A stretch of 64,000 nt of DNA from Craterostigma plantagineum (GCA_027422505.1 JAPQWV010000005.1:8313501-8377500), one strand, 5' to 3'. Counted from the stretch's first letter, positions 17,003 through 28,859 are shown. Translations and numbers: made by a program. Notes: generated from the sequence alone by a model not told the origin.

Positions 17003-19588
17003 ATGGATCGCTACCCAAGATACAACCATATATATGATCACAATTTGTACTTGAAGGTTCAGGATACGAACTTTCAGCTCGATCTGAACACGTTTAGGTG
17101 TCCAGACAAGATCATCGTATCAATCCTACAAGGCCACCCCATCTGGCATGCGTTAACGGTCACTGCATCAGTGTCGATGGTCTATCTCCAGCAATTCTGG
17201 GGATACATACAAGGAGTTGCAGCAAATGGGGCATTCTCCTTCACTACACAACTCGGGATGCGGCATATTCACATGAGCAAGAGCCAGTTCGGGATGATGC
17301 TGGACTTGCCGCACAACGACAACTACGACCCGCTCCCGACAGACGCAGAGATGATTCAGGACTTTTTGCACATGGGATACCATCCACCGCTCACAAGATT
17401 AGCTCAGGTCCAGAGCAGCGGAATCCCACACCCGTGGAAGACACTATTCGGAATAGTGAATAAGTGTCTGTCGCCCAAGCACGCAGGATTCGATAAGGGC
17501 AACAGCAATATTTTGAGGATCTTCCACGGCATCGCCTTATCAAGAAATTATGACTACGCTCAGCTAATCTGGAATGACCTCGCGGACCAGATTCGGCAGA
17601 AGGAGAACCGACGCTCGAAGAACGTGCCCTATGCTCGATGGTTCAATGTGATCATCAGGGAGTTCATGGAGTTACATGCCGAGAACATCCCCCAGCTACC
17701 TCCTGGTGGAAACTATCAGCCGCCAAGGCTAAAGTTCTTCCACGATCCACGGCTCACGGACTTGGACCAACCGTCGATGCCGATTCCGCTCCAACTACTC
17801 AGGCTTGCCGACCCCGCGGGAGCTGAGTATCAAAGATTCTGCCGGGAACACCATTTAACGGAGCAAATGATCAGAAGGCCCCCGGCAGATTACCATGTGA
17901 GCCCTCCCCAACCGGAACACCAACCAAGCCCTGACGACGCGATGATAGATGTTGTCGCTCAGGAGCTTCAACAGGAGTCTCCCTTGATCGAAGAGCCGAT
18001 GCCCGACGTAGATGAGACCTTGATAGACGTCGTGGCTACCGAGATGGCGCTCGAGGCTCCTGAACATGAATACCAAGTGGAAGTGCCTGTTCATGTTGGC
18101 GTGCTCGAAGAAACCATTGAGGAGGTTCTTCTACCAGTAGCACAGCCCGAAGTCGAAATGGGGCAAACTTCACTTCCACCGGTGACGGGTCAGGCACTGG
18201 AGGACGTCCATCCAGACCTCACTCCTCACACAGCCACCTCGTCTGACACGGAGTCTGACGAGGAAATAAGTCTGATAAGGAGGACTCCCAGGAGACTTAG
18301 CATTCAACTGGAGTCCATCTTCCCAGCCGTCACCAACGCACCAGATACTACGCTGACCACAACGACAAGTGTTGCCGGCACTTCTTCGCTCAATCTTGAG
18401 CCGCAACCAACCAACGTGGTGTCTGGTTCGCAGGCGCAACCTGAGCCTGCCTTAACACCCATAGAGACGAATCCTCCAGATTCGACTCGAGGATTGGGTG
18501 GAAGTCTCATACAGTCACAACCTCAAGTGACTGTGAGCCAATCCACAGAGTCGGTGTCTACTCAAGGGTTGATAACAGGCGACATCAGCCGTCCTGGTCC
18601 ATCTCAGGAGGCGTCCACACCCTTCGTGACGAACGAGCAGTTCCAGGCCGCTCTCTCTGCCGCTGTACAGTCTATGGAAGACAAAATCACGGAGAGAGTA
18701 CTCCAAGCACTCGAGGCATCCCGAAGAGATACCGCGAAAGCACCTGCCTCTGAAGGCCCTTCGTCACAAATCAACCCCACACCTCCACAACCCACACCCA
18801 CCGACCCTCTAGCCACTTCCTCCATCCTCATCAATCCATACACAATCCCCATCACCGAGCTCCATGACATTCTCCTCGCCCGTCTGATAGGCCTTTCCAT
18901 CCGATCGCCGCAAGAAGAATCCCTCTATAGGCGGTTGGTGGACCATCCTGAGCCACCGACTGACACCTGCCGAGGCCAAAGCTCCCACTCACGGCGCAGA
19001 CATGACGATCCTGATGATCAGGACCCTCATGAGGGGGAGAAGAGGCCAAGCACATCAACAAGTGGCCAAGGACAAGGCTCGGGCGCCACGCAGACAAGCG
19101 CTGGAGCTGGTGAAACCCAAACACAAACCCACCAAACCCAAACACAAACCACCCAAACTACCTACACCACGCACCGCACCGCCCACATCGAACCACTAAC
19201 CTTTCACCTCAGGACGCCTCCGTCCACACCACCGATCTACTCAAGCCCCTTGCTTCCGGAAGAAGAAGCAAGTGCTGCGATGCTTGTAGCTCTAGCAGCT
19301 ACCCAAGCCACTCCCTCAGTCGCTCCAGACCAACCGGGACCCTCTGGACATGGTGTCAATCCACACGAGGCCCTAGACAAGTACATCTTCGAAGGACAGT
19401 GGATTACCCATTCCATGCCCGAGGAGCATCAAAGGCGACGGATTCACGACGTTCGGCGCTTTCTACAACAAGCGTCTATAGACCTCGTAATCATAGAAGA
19501 CGACGAGCTTCAGGGAGGTGAAGACTACGAGCGAGATATCCCAAGGCTACCAGAGTTACTCAACAGGCGGTTTCCTCTCCAAGGCTAA
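17003..19588 (+). CDS. Gag-like accessory protein of a Sirevirus-type element (861 aa, 5' part)
   Basis: This is a long intact frame starting at ATG 17003 after a pyrimidine-rich AG. Residues 1-270 form a conserved-looking globular region (LDLNTFRCPDKIIVSILQ, FGMMLDLPHN, HPWKTLFGIVNKCLSPKHAGFD, IFHGIALSRNYDYAQLIWNDL). They resemble extra proteins I know from asterid copia-type elements without assigned function. Residues 300-770 are low complexity: acidic, then Pro/Thr/Ser-rich with a THQTQTQTTQTT tract. The C-terminal part (YIFEGQWITHSMPEE...) leads to a stop at 19586-19588, but the matching frame continues at 19590-20544, so a single frameshift probably splits one protein of about 1180 aa. 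No protease, RT or integrase motif is present. Confidence 0.7.
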   Translation: MDRYPRYNHIYDHNLYLKVQDTNFQLDLNTFRCPDKIIVSILQGHPIWHALTVTASVSMVYLQQFWGYIQGVAANGAFSFTTQLGMRHIHMSKSQFGMMLDLPHNDNYDPLPTDAEMIQDFLHMGYHPPLTRLAQVQSSGIPHPWKTLFGIVNKCLSPKHAGFDKGNSNILRIFHGIALSRNYDYAQLIWNDLADQIRQKENRRSKNVPYARWFNVIIREFMELHAENIPQLPPGGNYQPPRLKFFHDPRLTDLDQPSMPIPLQLLRLADPAGAEYQRFCREHHLTEQMIRRPPADYHVSPPQPEHQPSPDDAMIDVVAQELQQESPLIEEPMPDVDETLIDVVATEMALEAPEHEYQVEVPVHVGVLEETIEEVLLPVAQPEVEMGQTSLPPVTGQALEDVHPDLTPHTATSSDTESDEEISLIRRTPRRLSIQLESIFPAVTNAPDTTLTTTTSVAGTSSLNLEPQPTNVVSGSQAQPEPALTPIETNPPDSTRGLGGSLIQSQPQVTVSQSTESVSTQGLITGDISRPGPSQEASTPFVTNEQFQAALSAAVQSMEDKITERVLQALEASRRDTAKAPASEGPSSQINPTPPQPTPTDPLATSSILINPYTIPITELHDILLARLIGLSIRSPQEESLYRRLVDHPEPPTDTCRGQSSHSRRRHDDPDDQDPHEGEKRPSTSTSGQGQGSGATQTSAGAGETQTQTHQTQTQTTQTTYTTHRTAHIEPLTFHLRTPPSTPPIYSSPLLPEEEASAAMLVALAATQATPSVAPDQPGPSGHGVNPHEALDKYIFEGQWITHSMPEEHQRRRIHDVRRFLQQASIDLVIIEDDELQGGEDYERDIPRLPELLNRRFPLQG

Positions 19589-19589
19589 C

Positions 19590-20544
19590 GCCAGGGACCG
19601 TCCGGATCGACACACAATGGGAAAACATCCAAATAGAAATTCCCTTCCTAGAAGAAGTTCGTGAGAATATTTGGAGGTCTCCGGACAGAGTGAAGAAGCC
19701 GAACAAGTTCGAGCTTAGAGGGATCTCTCATTGGGATCAGCAGAAGAGGATGACCTACCTCTGGATGCTGACCAAACTAGGACCTGATGTTAGGCTGGGG
19801 ATGACTAAGGCACAAGCCAAGAGCCATTATAAGAATCTCTCCCCAATAAGCCAACTACTCAGCGTCTACTGTGACAAAGGAGGACTTCCAACACCTCACT
19901 ACATCATCGATCGAGTGGACAGGACCCAAGAGGAACTGAGCGAGAGCGACCTGCCGTACCTCCCCGCCGATGAAGTATACCATCTTTACCAGCTATACGT
20001 GGAGAAGTACAAAGGTCCTCAGGGCTTCATCAAGAAAGAAGGCCTCGAAGGGCTCTACCGGTTCATGATGCGACAAGTCAAGTACTTCGCCGCTCACGAC
20101 CTTCAAATGGCGCTTGAGAGCAATATGAAGAAGGTCAACATGACCGCTCCACTCAACAAGGGACCTGAGATCGAAGGGCTTCCCAACAATCACGTGCACA
20201 TCAGCTCAGTCCTAGGCATCACCTACCACAATCCAATAGCAAAGAAGAATAGGTTGATGCTGAAGACTGAGATTCATAAGTTTTGCGATGGGACGCTCAA
20301 GGTCGTCAGGAAAAACATCGAGCGGAGGTTGGAAGAAATCAATCGAGATACGATGCTGAGGATCCATAGGTTCGTGAGAGAACAGCCGCTCCTAATGGAA
20401 CTATTAGAAGATATTGAGGAGCGACTGGAGCTAAGGATCACGCTGAGGAACTACGAGCATGCGCTGGGCTTGCGCAGATCATATTACGCCCGACGGGGAC
20501 AAACGGCGCGGAGACGCAATCAAGCACAAAGGGGGAGATTGTAG
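19590..20544 (+). CDS. Gag-like accessory protein, 3' part (conserved C-terminal domain)
   Basis: The frame is open from about 19590; the first ATG-type start is internal (GTG 19690), so it is best read as the downstream half of the 17003 ORF after a +1 shift near 19560-19585. It contains TQWENIQIEIPFLEE, FMMRQVKYFAAHDL, MALESNMKKVN, HKFCDGTLKVVRKN and ALGLRRSYY, and ends in a basic tail (RRGQTARRRNQAQRGR). The same motifs in the same order occur at 1-977, so this is a conserved element-encoded domain just upstream of the PPT. The basic tail could bind nucleic acid; that is inference. Confidence 0.65.
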
Positions 20545-20890
20545 AATACCATTTGTAATTGTGCTTGATTTCATTAGTTGTCCTTGTAATTTGGGGCGTT
20601 TTGTATAGTAGTCCTTAGATTAGGACTAGTTTGATATTTATACCAAGTTTGTTTGGTATAAATACATGTAAATCAATTGAGCTGAATAGAGAAAGTTTAG
20701 AGAATTGATCCGAAGGGCTTGCAATTCGATTTCTAGAGAGAGAAACAATAGTAACTTTCTCACTCTACTCGAATTCTCTCTCTTGTTCTTCATTTGAGTT
20801 TTTCGATCGAATTCAATTGATTATCTAAACGATCGAATTACTATGAATTCTAGCCTAGGATCGTAGAGTTATTAATCGTAGGACCTAACA
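20528..20890 (+). repeat. PPT and 3' LTR of the gag-like-ORF element
   Basis: The PPT AAAGGGGGAGAT (20528-20539) abuts TGTAGAATACC at 20540. A TATA box TGGTATAAATACATG lies near 20656, and the LTR ends GGACCTAACA at 20890 (351 bp). I found no matching 5' LTR in the window, so the element is 5'-truncated or rearranged. The end GACCTAACA is shared with the LTR at 24704-25060, which suggests related families. Confidence 0.7.
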
Positions 20891-21750
20891 TTAACGATGA
20901 TACTGGGTACGGTATTTACGGAAATGAATGGACTACTGATTATTTTATTGTTACTTGTTATTAATTAACATGTTGCGCTCGTACTCAGAATAGTTGTCTT
21001 CACAGTTGTGTAGATACATAGTAGGCTCACTAAAGCACATCTTAGCTAAAGCATGGATTCAAGGTTGGCCGGCTATGCTCTCCTCCTGCTCCTCTCTGTA
21101 GTCTAGAAATAGTACAGACGGTCATATTTGTGACACGTATGTAGGTACTTATATGCACATTTTTGTGAAAGGAACTAGACCAGATGTACGTACCCATTTT
21201 GTTAAAGGGAATTGTTTTGGAAGCGCGAAAATTTTATGTGATTATTTTATAGTTGCGTTTAAAAAGGTAATAGGAAACGGGGCGCTATCATCAAAAGAGG
21301 ACAATAGAAATTTAAAGGAAATTCCTTTTCCTGTTTTACAATCACCTTTAAAAGAAAAATTAATTTTAGGATGAGTCACTATTAATTATTTTAGGGTTTC
21401 CAATTTGGTACATTATGCATCAGAGTTGAAATGCTACTAAATGCCAAATTTTTTTACAAATATTCTATCATGCATTTTATGCATATAGCTATTAAAAAAA
21501 AGAAAAAGAAAAAGCTTTTCATGCATTTTTTCATTCTCATGCATTTTCATTTCTTTTCTTTGAAATAAAAAAACTATATAACAACAAACTAAATAAAAGA
21601 TAATAAGAATAGCATTGTTTTAATTTTTTCATGCATTGTTTTTGAAAACCAACATTAAACAAATACAAAAACATCGCATAACGGAGAATGAAGATGACTC
21701 TATGAACTTTGATTTGCTCACAAAAATATTTCCATGATATATGATTGATT
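20891..21750 (+). other. Unassigned AT-rich interval
   Basis: No gene is recognised. A 73-aa frame at 21153-21374 has no familiar motif. The rest is AT-rich with repeated CATGCATTTT (21470-21640). Confidence 0.4.
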
Positions 21751-22053
21751 CTTCGCTTAAATTGTCTGTCTAGTCACATTCATTTGTTTAAAAGTGATTA
21801 GTGTGCTCCACTAGACAAAAAGTCCATCACACATGTGAGATTTTGAGCTTTATTATTTTTTCAACAGAATTTCTTCTTGAGCGAGTCAGACAACAAATGT
21901 TTGTCTTAACTTGTATTTTTTGGCGTTATTCTCGTTGCGTTAGAACGTTATGAACATGATTAGGGCACTTAGGAATATTCTCACGTGGCCACATTACAAA
22001 ATTATCCTTTACTAATTCCTTAGTCATCCTCTTTGAGTCTTCTCGATCATCAT

Positions 22054-22580
22054 TAGGGGTGTTCAAAAGTCGGTTTAACCGAATTACCGAACCGAAAACC
22101 GAAAATTCGGTATGAACCGAATCGAACCGAATCGGTTCGGTTCGGTTTTCGGTTCTAATAGAAAACCGAAATTTCGGTTTTTTCGGTTCGGTAATTCGGT
22201 TAACCGAATAAAAACCGAAAAAACCGAAATTTAATAAATTAATTAAAATATTATATTTAATATTAATTAATATATATAAATTAATTCGGTTTTTGTATTA
22301 ATATATTATTTTTTCTTTATATATTTAATAAATTAATTATATATATATAAATTAATCCGGTTTTGGTATTAAAATATTATTTTTCCCCAAAATTTTATTT
22401 TTTTATTAATTTTGATTTTTCGGTCGGTAACCGAATCCGAACCGAAAAAATTCGGTTTTAACCGAAACCGAACCGACTAAATTCGGTTCGGTTTTCGGTT
22501 CTTAAAATAAAAAACCGAAATTTTCGGTAACCGAATTTTCGGTTCGGTTCGGTTCGGTTTTTACCGAATGAACACCCCTA
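22054..22580. mobile_element. hAT-type MITE (TAGGGGTGTTCA termini)
   Basis: Terminal inverted repeats are TAGGGGTGTTCA and TGAACACCCCTA, flanked by an exact 8-bp target duplication ATCATCAT (22046-22053 and 22581-22588). The interior is strongly self-complementary, made of CCGAACCGAA / TTCGGTTCGG runs around an AT-rich core. There is no coding capacity. The 8-bp duplication fits the hAT superfamily. Confidence 0.88.
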
Positions 22581-23002
22581 ATCATCATTTCCTTCATTTG
22601 AAACACACTCAAGTTTTCAAACGTATTCCATGAAATTTCGTGGGTTACTCAAAAGAGAAAAGGAAGGGGTGGGGAGAAGAAAACAAAAGAGAAAAGGAAG
22701 GGGAGAAAAGGCGGGGAAAATAAAAACAAAAGAGGAAGATGAACAAAAGGAGGTGGAAAACGCAAATGAGGAATGTTCAACGCACAATAAACAGTCCAAA
22801 AGAACATGCTCTCGGAATCTTCTAGAAATCTTCTAGAAATCATAAGAAAGGGCATGGATCTTGCTGTGAAATTATCCTTCGATAATCTCGTATACTCGTC
22901 AGAACGGCTGGAAGAGGGTCACCACGAAGTGAACATCTCAAATGATAACCTTGGTCTTATATCGAGACAACAAGAAGAGGAGCACGGTATCGGCTCGAGA
23001 AC

Positions 23003-23223
23003 CAGGGACGAACGCAGGGGGGCTGGTGGGAGGGCAATTGACCCCCCGAGCTGTTGGATTTTGCCATACAGGGTTTCGATTTGACCCCGAACATGCTTGG
23101 TTTCGCCAATGGTTGACCCCCCCCCCCAACATGAGATCCATGGAGGGTTTCGATTGACCCTCCTAACTTGCTTGTTGAGCCATGGTTGAGCCCCCCGACC
23201 ATAACATCCTGCGTCCGTCACTG
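23003..23223. mobile_element. hAT-like MITE (CAGGGACGAACGCAGG termini)
   Basis: The left end CAGGGACGAACGCAGG and the right end CCTGCGTCCGTCACTG are imperfect inverted repeats. The interior has C-runs (TTGACCCCCC) and repeats of GGGTTTCGATTGACCC. The homologous tail near 8635-8650 lacks this 221-bp block, giving an empty-site comparison. The flanks (CGAGAAC and CGAAGAAT) look like a degraded target duplication. Confidence 0.7.
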
Positions 23224-24703
23224 CGAAGAATCAACAAGAAGAACTTCTCCTTAGATAATCTCTCAGCCTCGTAGAGAAGAGGAGCTTCAGCTTGAGCAAG
23301 TGTGGAAGATACAAAAATATTAAAGGATGAAAGGAAGGAAGAAACAAAATCAAAAGCGCCGGTGGAAATGAAGAAGAAGATTAAAAGTTCACTAATTCCA
23401 ATGTAATTTCCTTCCCTCTTAAGTCAGAACCATAATAATAAATCCCTCAAAAGTTCCTTTGATTCCCAATCGACGGTCTTTCACTTGGAGATGATTAAAA
23501 GAGCCTCGATAACATTTTAATTGATATAATTTTGCTTGTGATTGACATGAGTGTTATAAAATTCGATGATAAAAATAATTGAGCGCTATGAGTGAACCTA
23601 GTGAGAGTTTGTCGAAATGGGGTCACGCTATGAACTTAGGACATATGTTTCATGACATGATTTGACGGCAAATTATTTTTCTATGTATCATGTGAAATTT
23701 TTGGGTGATAATAATCAAACTGACATAATCTGACCCCAAAACAAAATTAAATTTAAAGAAAAAAACTTATATATATTAAACAAAAATAATAGAAAAATAC
23801 TAGCTTTAGATTTTTTATTTTTTTTTGTTTATTTTGCATATTTTTTCTTTGTACTTTTATCATGAATCTGAATTCTTGCATTCATGCTTTTCCACTTTGC
23901 ATATTTTTATATGTATAGAACTTCGCCACAAATGCATAAGTGTATGTGCATTGGATCTTGATTGCTTAAATGCGAGTATCTTCTAGCATATGCTTATAAA
24001 AAAAACAAATTTTTCATAAGAAAGGGCCACCCTTACGATTTTTCGAATATGGTTATCTTTAGAGGGAGTATAATTCTATATTACGCATTATTTGAGGGGG
24101 AGTCAAGATTCTTAGTGTGAATAAACATGAATTAAGGGGGAGATTGAAAATTACTCTACTATTTTCAAATTACTCCGTTATAAATTTCCAATGAGCATTA
24201 TTAGAGGGGGAGTAATTTTTACTTTTGTAATTCATGTCTATATTTTGCTTTTGAATTTATTCTTGACTCACAACTCTCATTTGTATCATTTTATGATTTT
24301 TGGACCTTTCTTATAGGAAATCATATAAATAACTAAATCCTCGAGGGAGTATTTTTTAAACGATTTTCAGGTAAATGAAGTGGATGCTCTTCAAGAAGAC
24401 CTTCCAACAACTTCTAGAATTTTGCTCTCGAAGATTTAGCAAACGAAAAACAAGACCGAAATTCAACCCGAGAGAGCACATGAGCGACCAAAGAACAGAA
24501 CTACTTGAGAAACTATTCAAGATATTATAAGGTGGCTCATGGACATCAACCAAATATTGAGTACAATGGGGGAGATTGAAAGAACAATTTTATCGTATTC
24601 AAGACATTATGAAGTGGCTCGACTCTCGAGAACGTCGGATAATCACACTTGGAAGACAAAGATAACCCGCACTATATTGAAGATTGAATACAAAGGGGGA
24701 GTT

Positions 24704-25060
24704 TGTTGGAACTATTTTATTATATTCAATGAATATAGTTATGATTTCAATGCAAATAAGTAGTCTAGGGCTAAATGATAATTAGCACTAGTTTAGAACT
24801 ACTTATGTGAATATACCACAAATATATGGTATAAATAAGTGAACACCTTAGAGAATAAGGTGTGTGTTGTACAAGGGAAATTATTGAATTGAAGGAACAA
24901 GATTTTGGAGAGAAGGATTGCGCCTCCCTTGCTTGCTATCAAAGTTTTCTTATCTCTTAAGCTTTCAACGTGGTAATATCCGATCTTAAATCTGAATTTC
25001 TAAAGATATCAATCGATTCCTTCGTTAGATTAATTAGGTTGGATAATAGGTGACCTAACA
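24704..25060 (+). repeat. 3' LTR of the second Sirevirus-type element
   Basis: It begins TGTTGGAACTA right after the PPT AAAGGGGGAGTTT, has a TATA box TGGTATAAATAAG near 24830, and ends GGTGACCTAACA. Length is 357 bp. No 5' partner LTR is visible in the window. Confidence 0.75.
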
Positions 25061-26688
25061 CAATAGATTTGGATTTGAGATTAAAATTTTGAAATTCATA
25101 TTTTAAAATCATGTAATTTTGTTCAAATACGTTAATCGGAACACAGTCTTAGGGTTTTACGGTTTCGGATTTAGTGATTCATTTGTTGCCTTTGGTGTGC
25201 ACGCCCTATGCCTATGGTGTGCACTTGGTTTTAAGTAATCTGCATGCTTCGTTTGCATAGATAATGAAATTTGTGTATCGGAAAGGAACAACAGACCACC
25301 TCTTGTATAGTTTTTAGAGTCATTGGGCGTAAAACATACCAAGTTAGGAGATGCGGACGAACTCGAAAACAGTTTATTTCAGGACGAGTATATTTTCGTA
25401 TCCTTGAGTATAAAATATACACGAGAGCTAGGGCATGAGGAAAGAAGCCACCAATGTAAATGTGAAGTTTTGCCGCTTCAATAAACTCGGGTGTAATTAA
25501 TATTTAAAAATAATACTATTTTTTTATTCTCTCCTTGGCGGGGTTCGGGACAGCACCCCGAAACCTCGCCACCGAAAACTCGAGAGAATTTTAGAACACT
25601 CGGCGATATTATCAAACTAGTACTCCTTGCACACTCTAGCGTGCGTGCTATAATATGAAATATATATTATCATCTTTTTTTTGACATAACTAATTTGTAA
25701 CTAAAATTTAAATTTAGTTATATATATAAATAATTTGGGAGAAGACCCAAAATAGTCCTCGTTGTTACCCCATTGACCAATTTAGTCCCCAGTATTTCCT
25801 GTGAATCATTTTAGTTCCCGATGTTGTTAAATTTGAACCTTACTCCCTCCGTTAGTTTGACCGTTAATTTTGACCAAAAATGACACGTGTCAACATGTGA
25901 TTGGGCAGTCTAAAAAAAATCATAAATTAACATTATAAAAAGGAAAAAATTCAAGAAATTTTCAAAAAAAAAACCGCAAAACAAACGCATTTTGCAGTAA
26001 CAGCCATAGTTTGCAGTTCTCCAACCGTCAACTGCAAACACAAACACAAACACAAAAGAATATTCCTGTAATATTTTCTTTCATACCAACTTTTATAACT
26101 TTTTCAATATCACCTCTTTATTTAATTACTCTATAAATTAAGCACAGTATTCTTTTAGTTTTGATTTAGAAAATATTTTAAGCAACTTATTAATGGTCAA
26201 AACAATATTGAATTGTATATTTGTGGTCAAAAAATATATAATATATTACATATAAAAAGTATTAAAAATAAATAATAAGATATAAAAAATCATTACTAAC
26301 ATAAGTAAGCTTAAAAATAATTATTTTATTATGTCAATTTATAATCGTAATGATTAGTATACAATTTTCAAATTCTTTAATATATTTTTATTTATTGTAT
26401 ATTTTCGATTTAATATTTTAATACAAGTAAATGGCTTATTTGCAGTATTAAAACATCAAACGCATTTTTGCATTCGAACGCAATTTTACCTTCGAAACAG
26501 GATAGAGAAAGCAAAAAATGCATTTTGCATTTGTGTTTCTGATACTGTTTGAGCAGTTTTACTGCATTTTTGCATTTGCGTTTGCGTTTGCGTTGTGCAG
26601 TACTATTGGAGATGCTCTTATATACAACCCAAAAACATAAACTAGACTATAATAATAACTCATCCCCCATCATAAAGACATCTCACCA
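25061..26688. other. No gene recognised; MITE-like debris
   Basis: At 25737-25905 the sequence GGGAGAAGACCCAAAATAGTCC...TTTAGTCCCCAGT resembles termini of abundant plant transposons, but I see no matching opposite end. From about 26010 to 26620 there are inverted arms: TCTCCAACCGTCAACTGCAAACACAAACAC on the left, and on the right the complement of CTCCAATAGTACTGCACAACGCAAACGC. That suggests a MITE with (TTTGCG)n-type subterminal repeats. The rest is AT-rich. Confidence 0.35.
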
Positions 26689-27415
26689 TTAGGGATGTGC
26701 CCTCGGAATGCCATCCGAGGAAGTAATGAATAAGGCATGTTTTTATCGATGTATTATTTGCTGTATATCGAATATTGTATTTAAATATTATGTTATAGAA
26801 TAAATGTTTTATTTGATTTACTATTTATTTGTTATAGGCATATTATTTATTTACCATCGGTTCTTACTTGGCATGTGGTAAGACGGTAAATAAATAAAAC
26901 CCAAATATTGCGGGCTTAGCTACCGACTCTCATGGGATGAGAGAGGGTGCACGGGTAGGCTATTATACTCGGATATTAAATTTGTCCACAAGTCATAGGC
27001 TCCAGTAGGATGATTGGAAGCCAATCACGACTTATTTGTTTACGACTGCTATATGGTTGTGCCAATCATTCACTTGGGAACTGGGAGGTCGTAACATTGA
27101 TATAAGTTGAATCGGGGATTAACTTATATTTAAACACTGACTCGTCAGCGACGATCACATGGAATATTCTTGGGAGAGTCAATGATCGATCATTGACTAT
27201 AGTAGTGTACGTGGATCTTAGACCGAAGGGTCTTTGACGGAGTTGACTTCAGGTCTTGACTTGTCACTAGTTTGCTAGGCCCGCATTGTTCGAGGTTGAA
27301 CATGGGTCGGCGGCGAAATACGGTCTTGAAAATGAAGGGTAACTTCCGGGCATTGACAGTCGTGAGGGATTCGCAGTCTCTTTAGTAATCGAGATACGTG
27401 TCCTATGTATATTTT
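26689..27415 (+). repeat. Dispersed LTR-like repeat 'A', copy 2
   Basis: It starts TTAGGGATGTGCCCTCGGAATGCC and ends near CGAGATACGTGTCCTATGTA. It aligns along its length with copies at 1465-2125 and 53422-54145. No internal element sequence flanks it, so it may be a degraded solo LTR. The following 27416-27652 is AT-rich with no feature. Confidence 0.6.
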
Positions 27416-27652
27416 ACTAATTTCAAATGCCTTAACTAGTGTTCAATTCATTAATTATGTCTAATCTAATATTCTTAATATAATAATTACGGTTGTTTTC
27501 AATAATAAGTGCATTAATATTGTGTTAATCTTATAAATATTATAGTATTCAATATATATATGATATTTTACTATATATTGTTATTTTATATATTCCGTTC
27601 TGGGCCGAAACTGGAACCGCGGGTTCCAGTTCTTGTAATCGTTTGCAGCTAT

Positions 27653-28042
27653 TAGAGCTGTCAATCCGGTACGCAGGGGGGCTGTGCGGGCGGGCCCGCC
27701 AACTTATGTAATTATATATCTTATAAAATATATTATATAGAAAATAAATATTAAATAGATAATTTAATTAGCAATTCATTAATTATGTCTAATTAATGTC
27801 ATATATATTAATAAATACATATTTAATAGCATGTTTATACGTAATTTTTAATAAATACCATGATGCATAAACATAAAATAAATAATAATCTTTTTTTAAG
27901 TGGGCGGGCCTAGCGGCCAGGCCCGCGGCGGGCTCCAATTTTTAAATCCCGACAGATGACGGGTCACCCCGCCCCGCGCCATACTGCGGGTTTTGTCGGG
28001 TGGCGGACCGGCCCAGCCCGTCCCGCCAAATTGACAGCTCTA
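27653..28042. mobile_element. hAT-like MITE (TAGAGCTGTCAAT termini)
   Basis: Termini TAGAGCTGTCAAT and ATTGACAGCTCTA are perfect inverted repeats. Flanking octamers GCAGCTAT (27645-27652) and GAAGCTAT (28043-28050) differ at one base, fitting a hAT 8-bp duplication. The subterminal parts are GC-rich (GCGGGCGGGCCCGCC) and the core is AT-rich. There is no ORF. Confidence 0.8.
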
Positions 28043-28859
28043 GAAGCTATGATAGTTGAGTGGCAATGTCAATGAGATGGAATATAATTAACAACAACAT
28101 TGTGTTGGAAATAACAATGACTTCTTTCTCTATTGATGTGTAAGAAATATTCATTAAACTCGGTTAATCTATGATTTTAAGGTTGTTAAAAGTACAATTA
28201 GGATCAAACTAATAGCTCCATTGCTTTTTCTTCACGTGAATAGATGCTATTATGAATTGAATATTTCATCGAGTTTAGAAAAGAATTGTCTCTTCGTCAT
28301 ATGAGAAATCATGGCCATAGTTCAATTATGTATGGTCTTATACCCAAGAATGAGATTGTAAGTAACTGAGATTATTTATTTTTGGATTTTGGCCTTAGAA
28401 CTATCGACTACAAACTCCTTGATTCAAATAAAGGAACAATTTCGTATTACCATTCGAACAGTTCTCTTAGCTTTATTCTATTTGTCTTTTGGATTTACTT
28501 TCTTTCTCATATGACAGTTATTTATTATATTCGTTGAATATTCGTTGACGTTAATGCATAAAGTGCTTACTTAGATGATTAAACAGTTAATTGACAAAAT
28601 ATTTAAATACACGATAATATGGGCATTTATCGCCGCGCACGGTGCGGTTCCCATAATCTTGTGTGTGTGTGTGTGTATATATATATAAGTTTCGAATTTT
28701 ATTAGATTTTTTAAATTATTAAATATATTTATTGGATATTATATATTTAAAATATACTAAATATAGTTATTTAATTAATTAATATATTAGATATTTAATT
28801 AATTAAATTTAATGTTTGAAATTTGAATTCAAGACTTGGTAAAAGGAGATGTGTGAGGA
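28043..28859. other. No gene seen; AT-rich with (GT)n(AT)n
   Basis: AT-rich intergenic sequence with a (TG)n-(TA)n microsatellite at about 28662-28687. I recognise no coding or element signal here. Confidence 0.4.

Larger units (their letters stand above)
21751..24703 (+). other. Second Sirevirus 3' tail with five PPT-like tracts
   Basis: This stretch aligns with 8130-9540 outside the two inserted MITEs. Toward its end it carries purine tracts of the form GAGGGGGAG or GGGGGAGATTG at 24094-24103, 24134-24143, 24204-24213, 24566-24575 and 24692-24703, the last abutting an LTR. Repeated PPTs before the 3' LTR are a known Sirevirus hallmark. No pol remains upstream of it. Confidence 0.65.

Noticed and set aside
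21153..21374. 73-aa frame between two Sirevirus remnants
   Set aside because: No motif, no start context and no conserved counterpart in the window; left as unassigned sequence.
22919..23221. Several overlapping frames of 60-100 aa on both strands
   Set aside because: They all translate the C-run-rich MITE at 23003-23223 and its flanks.
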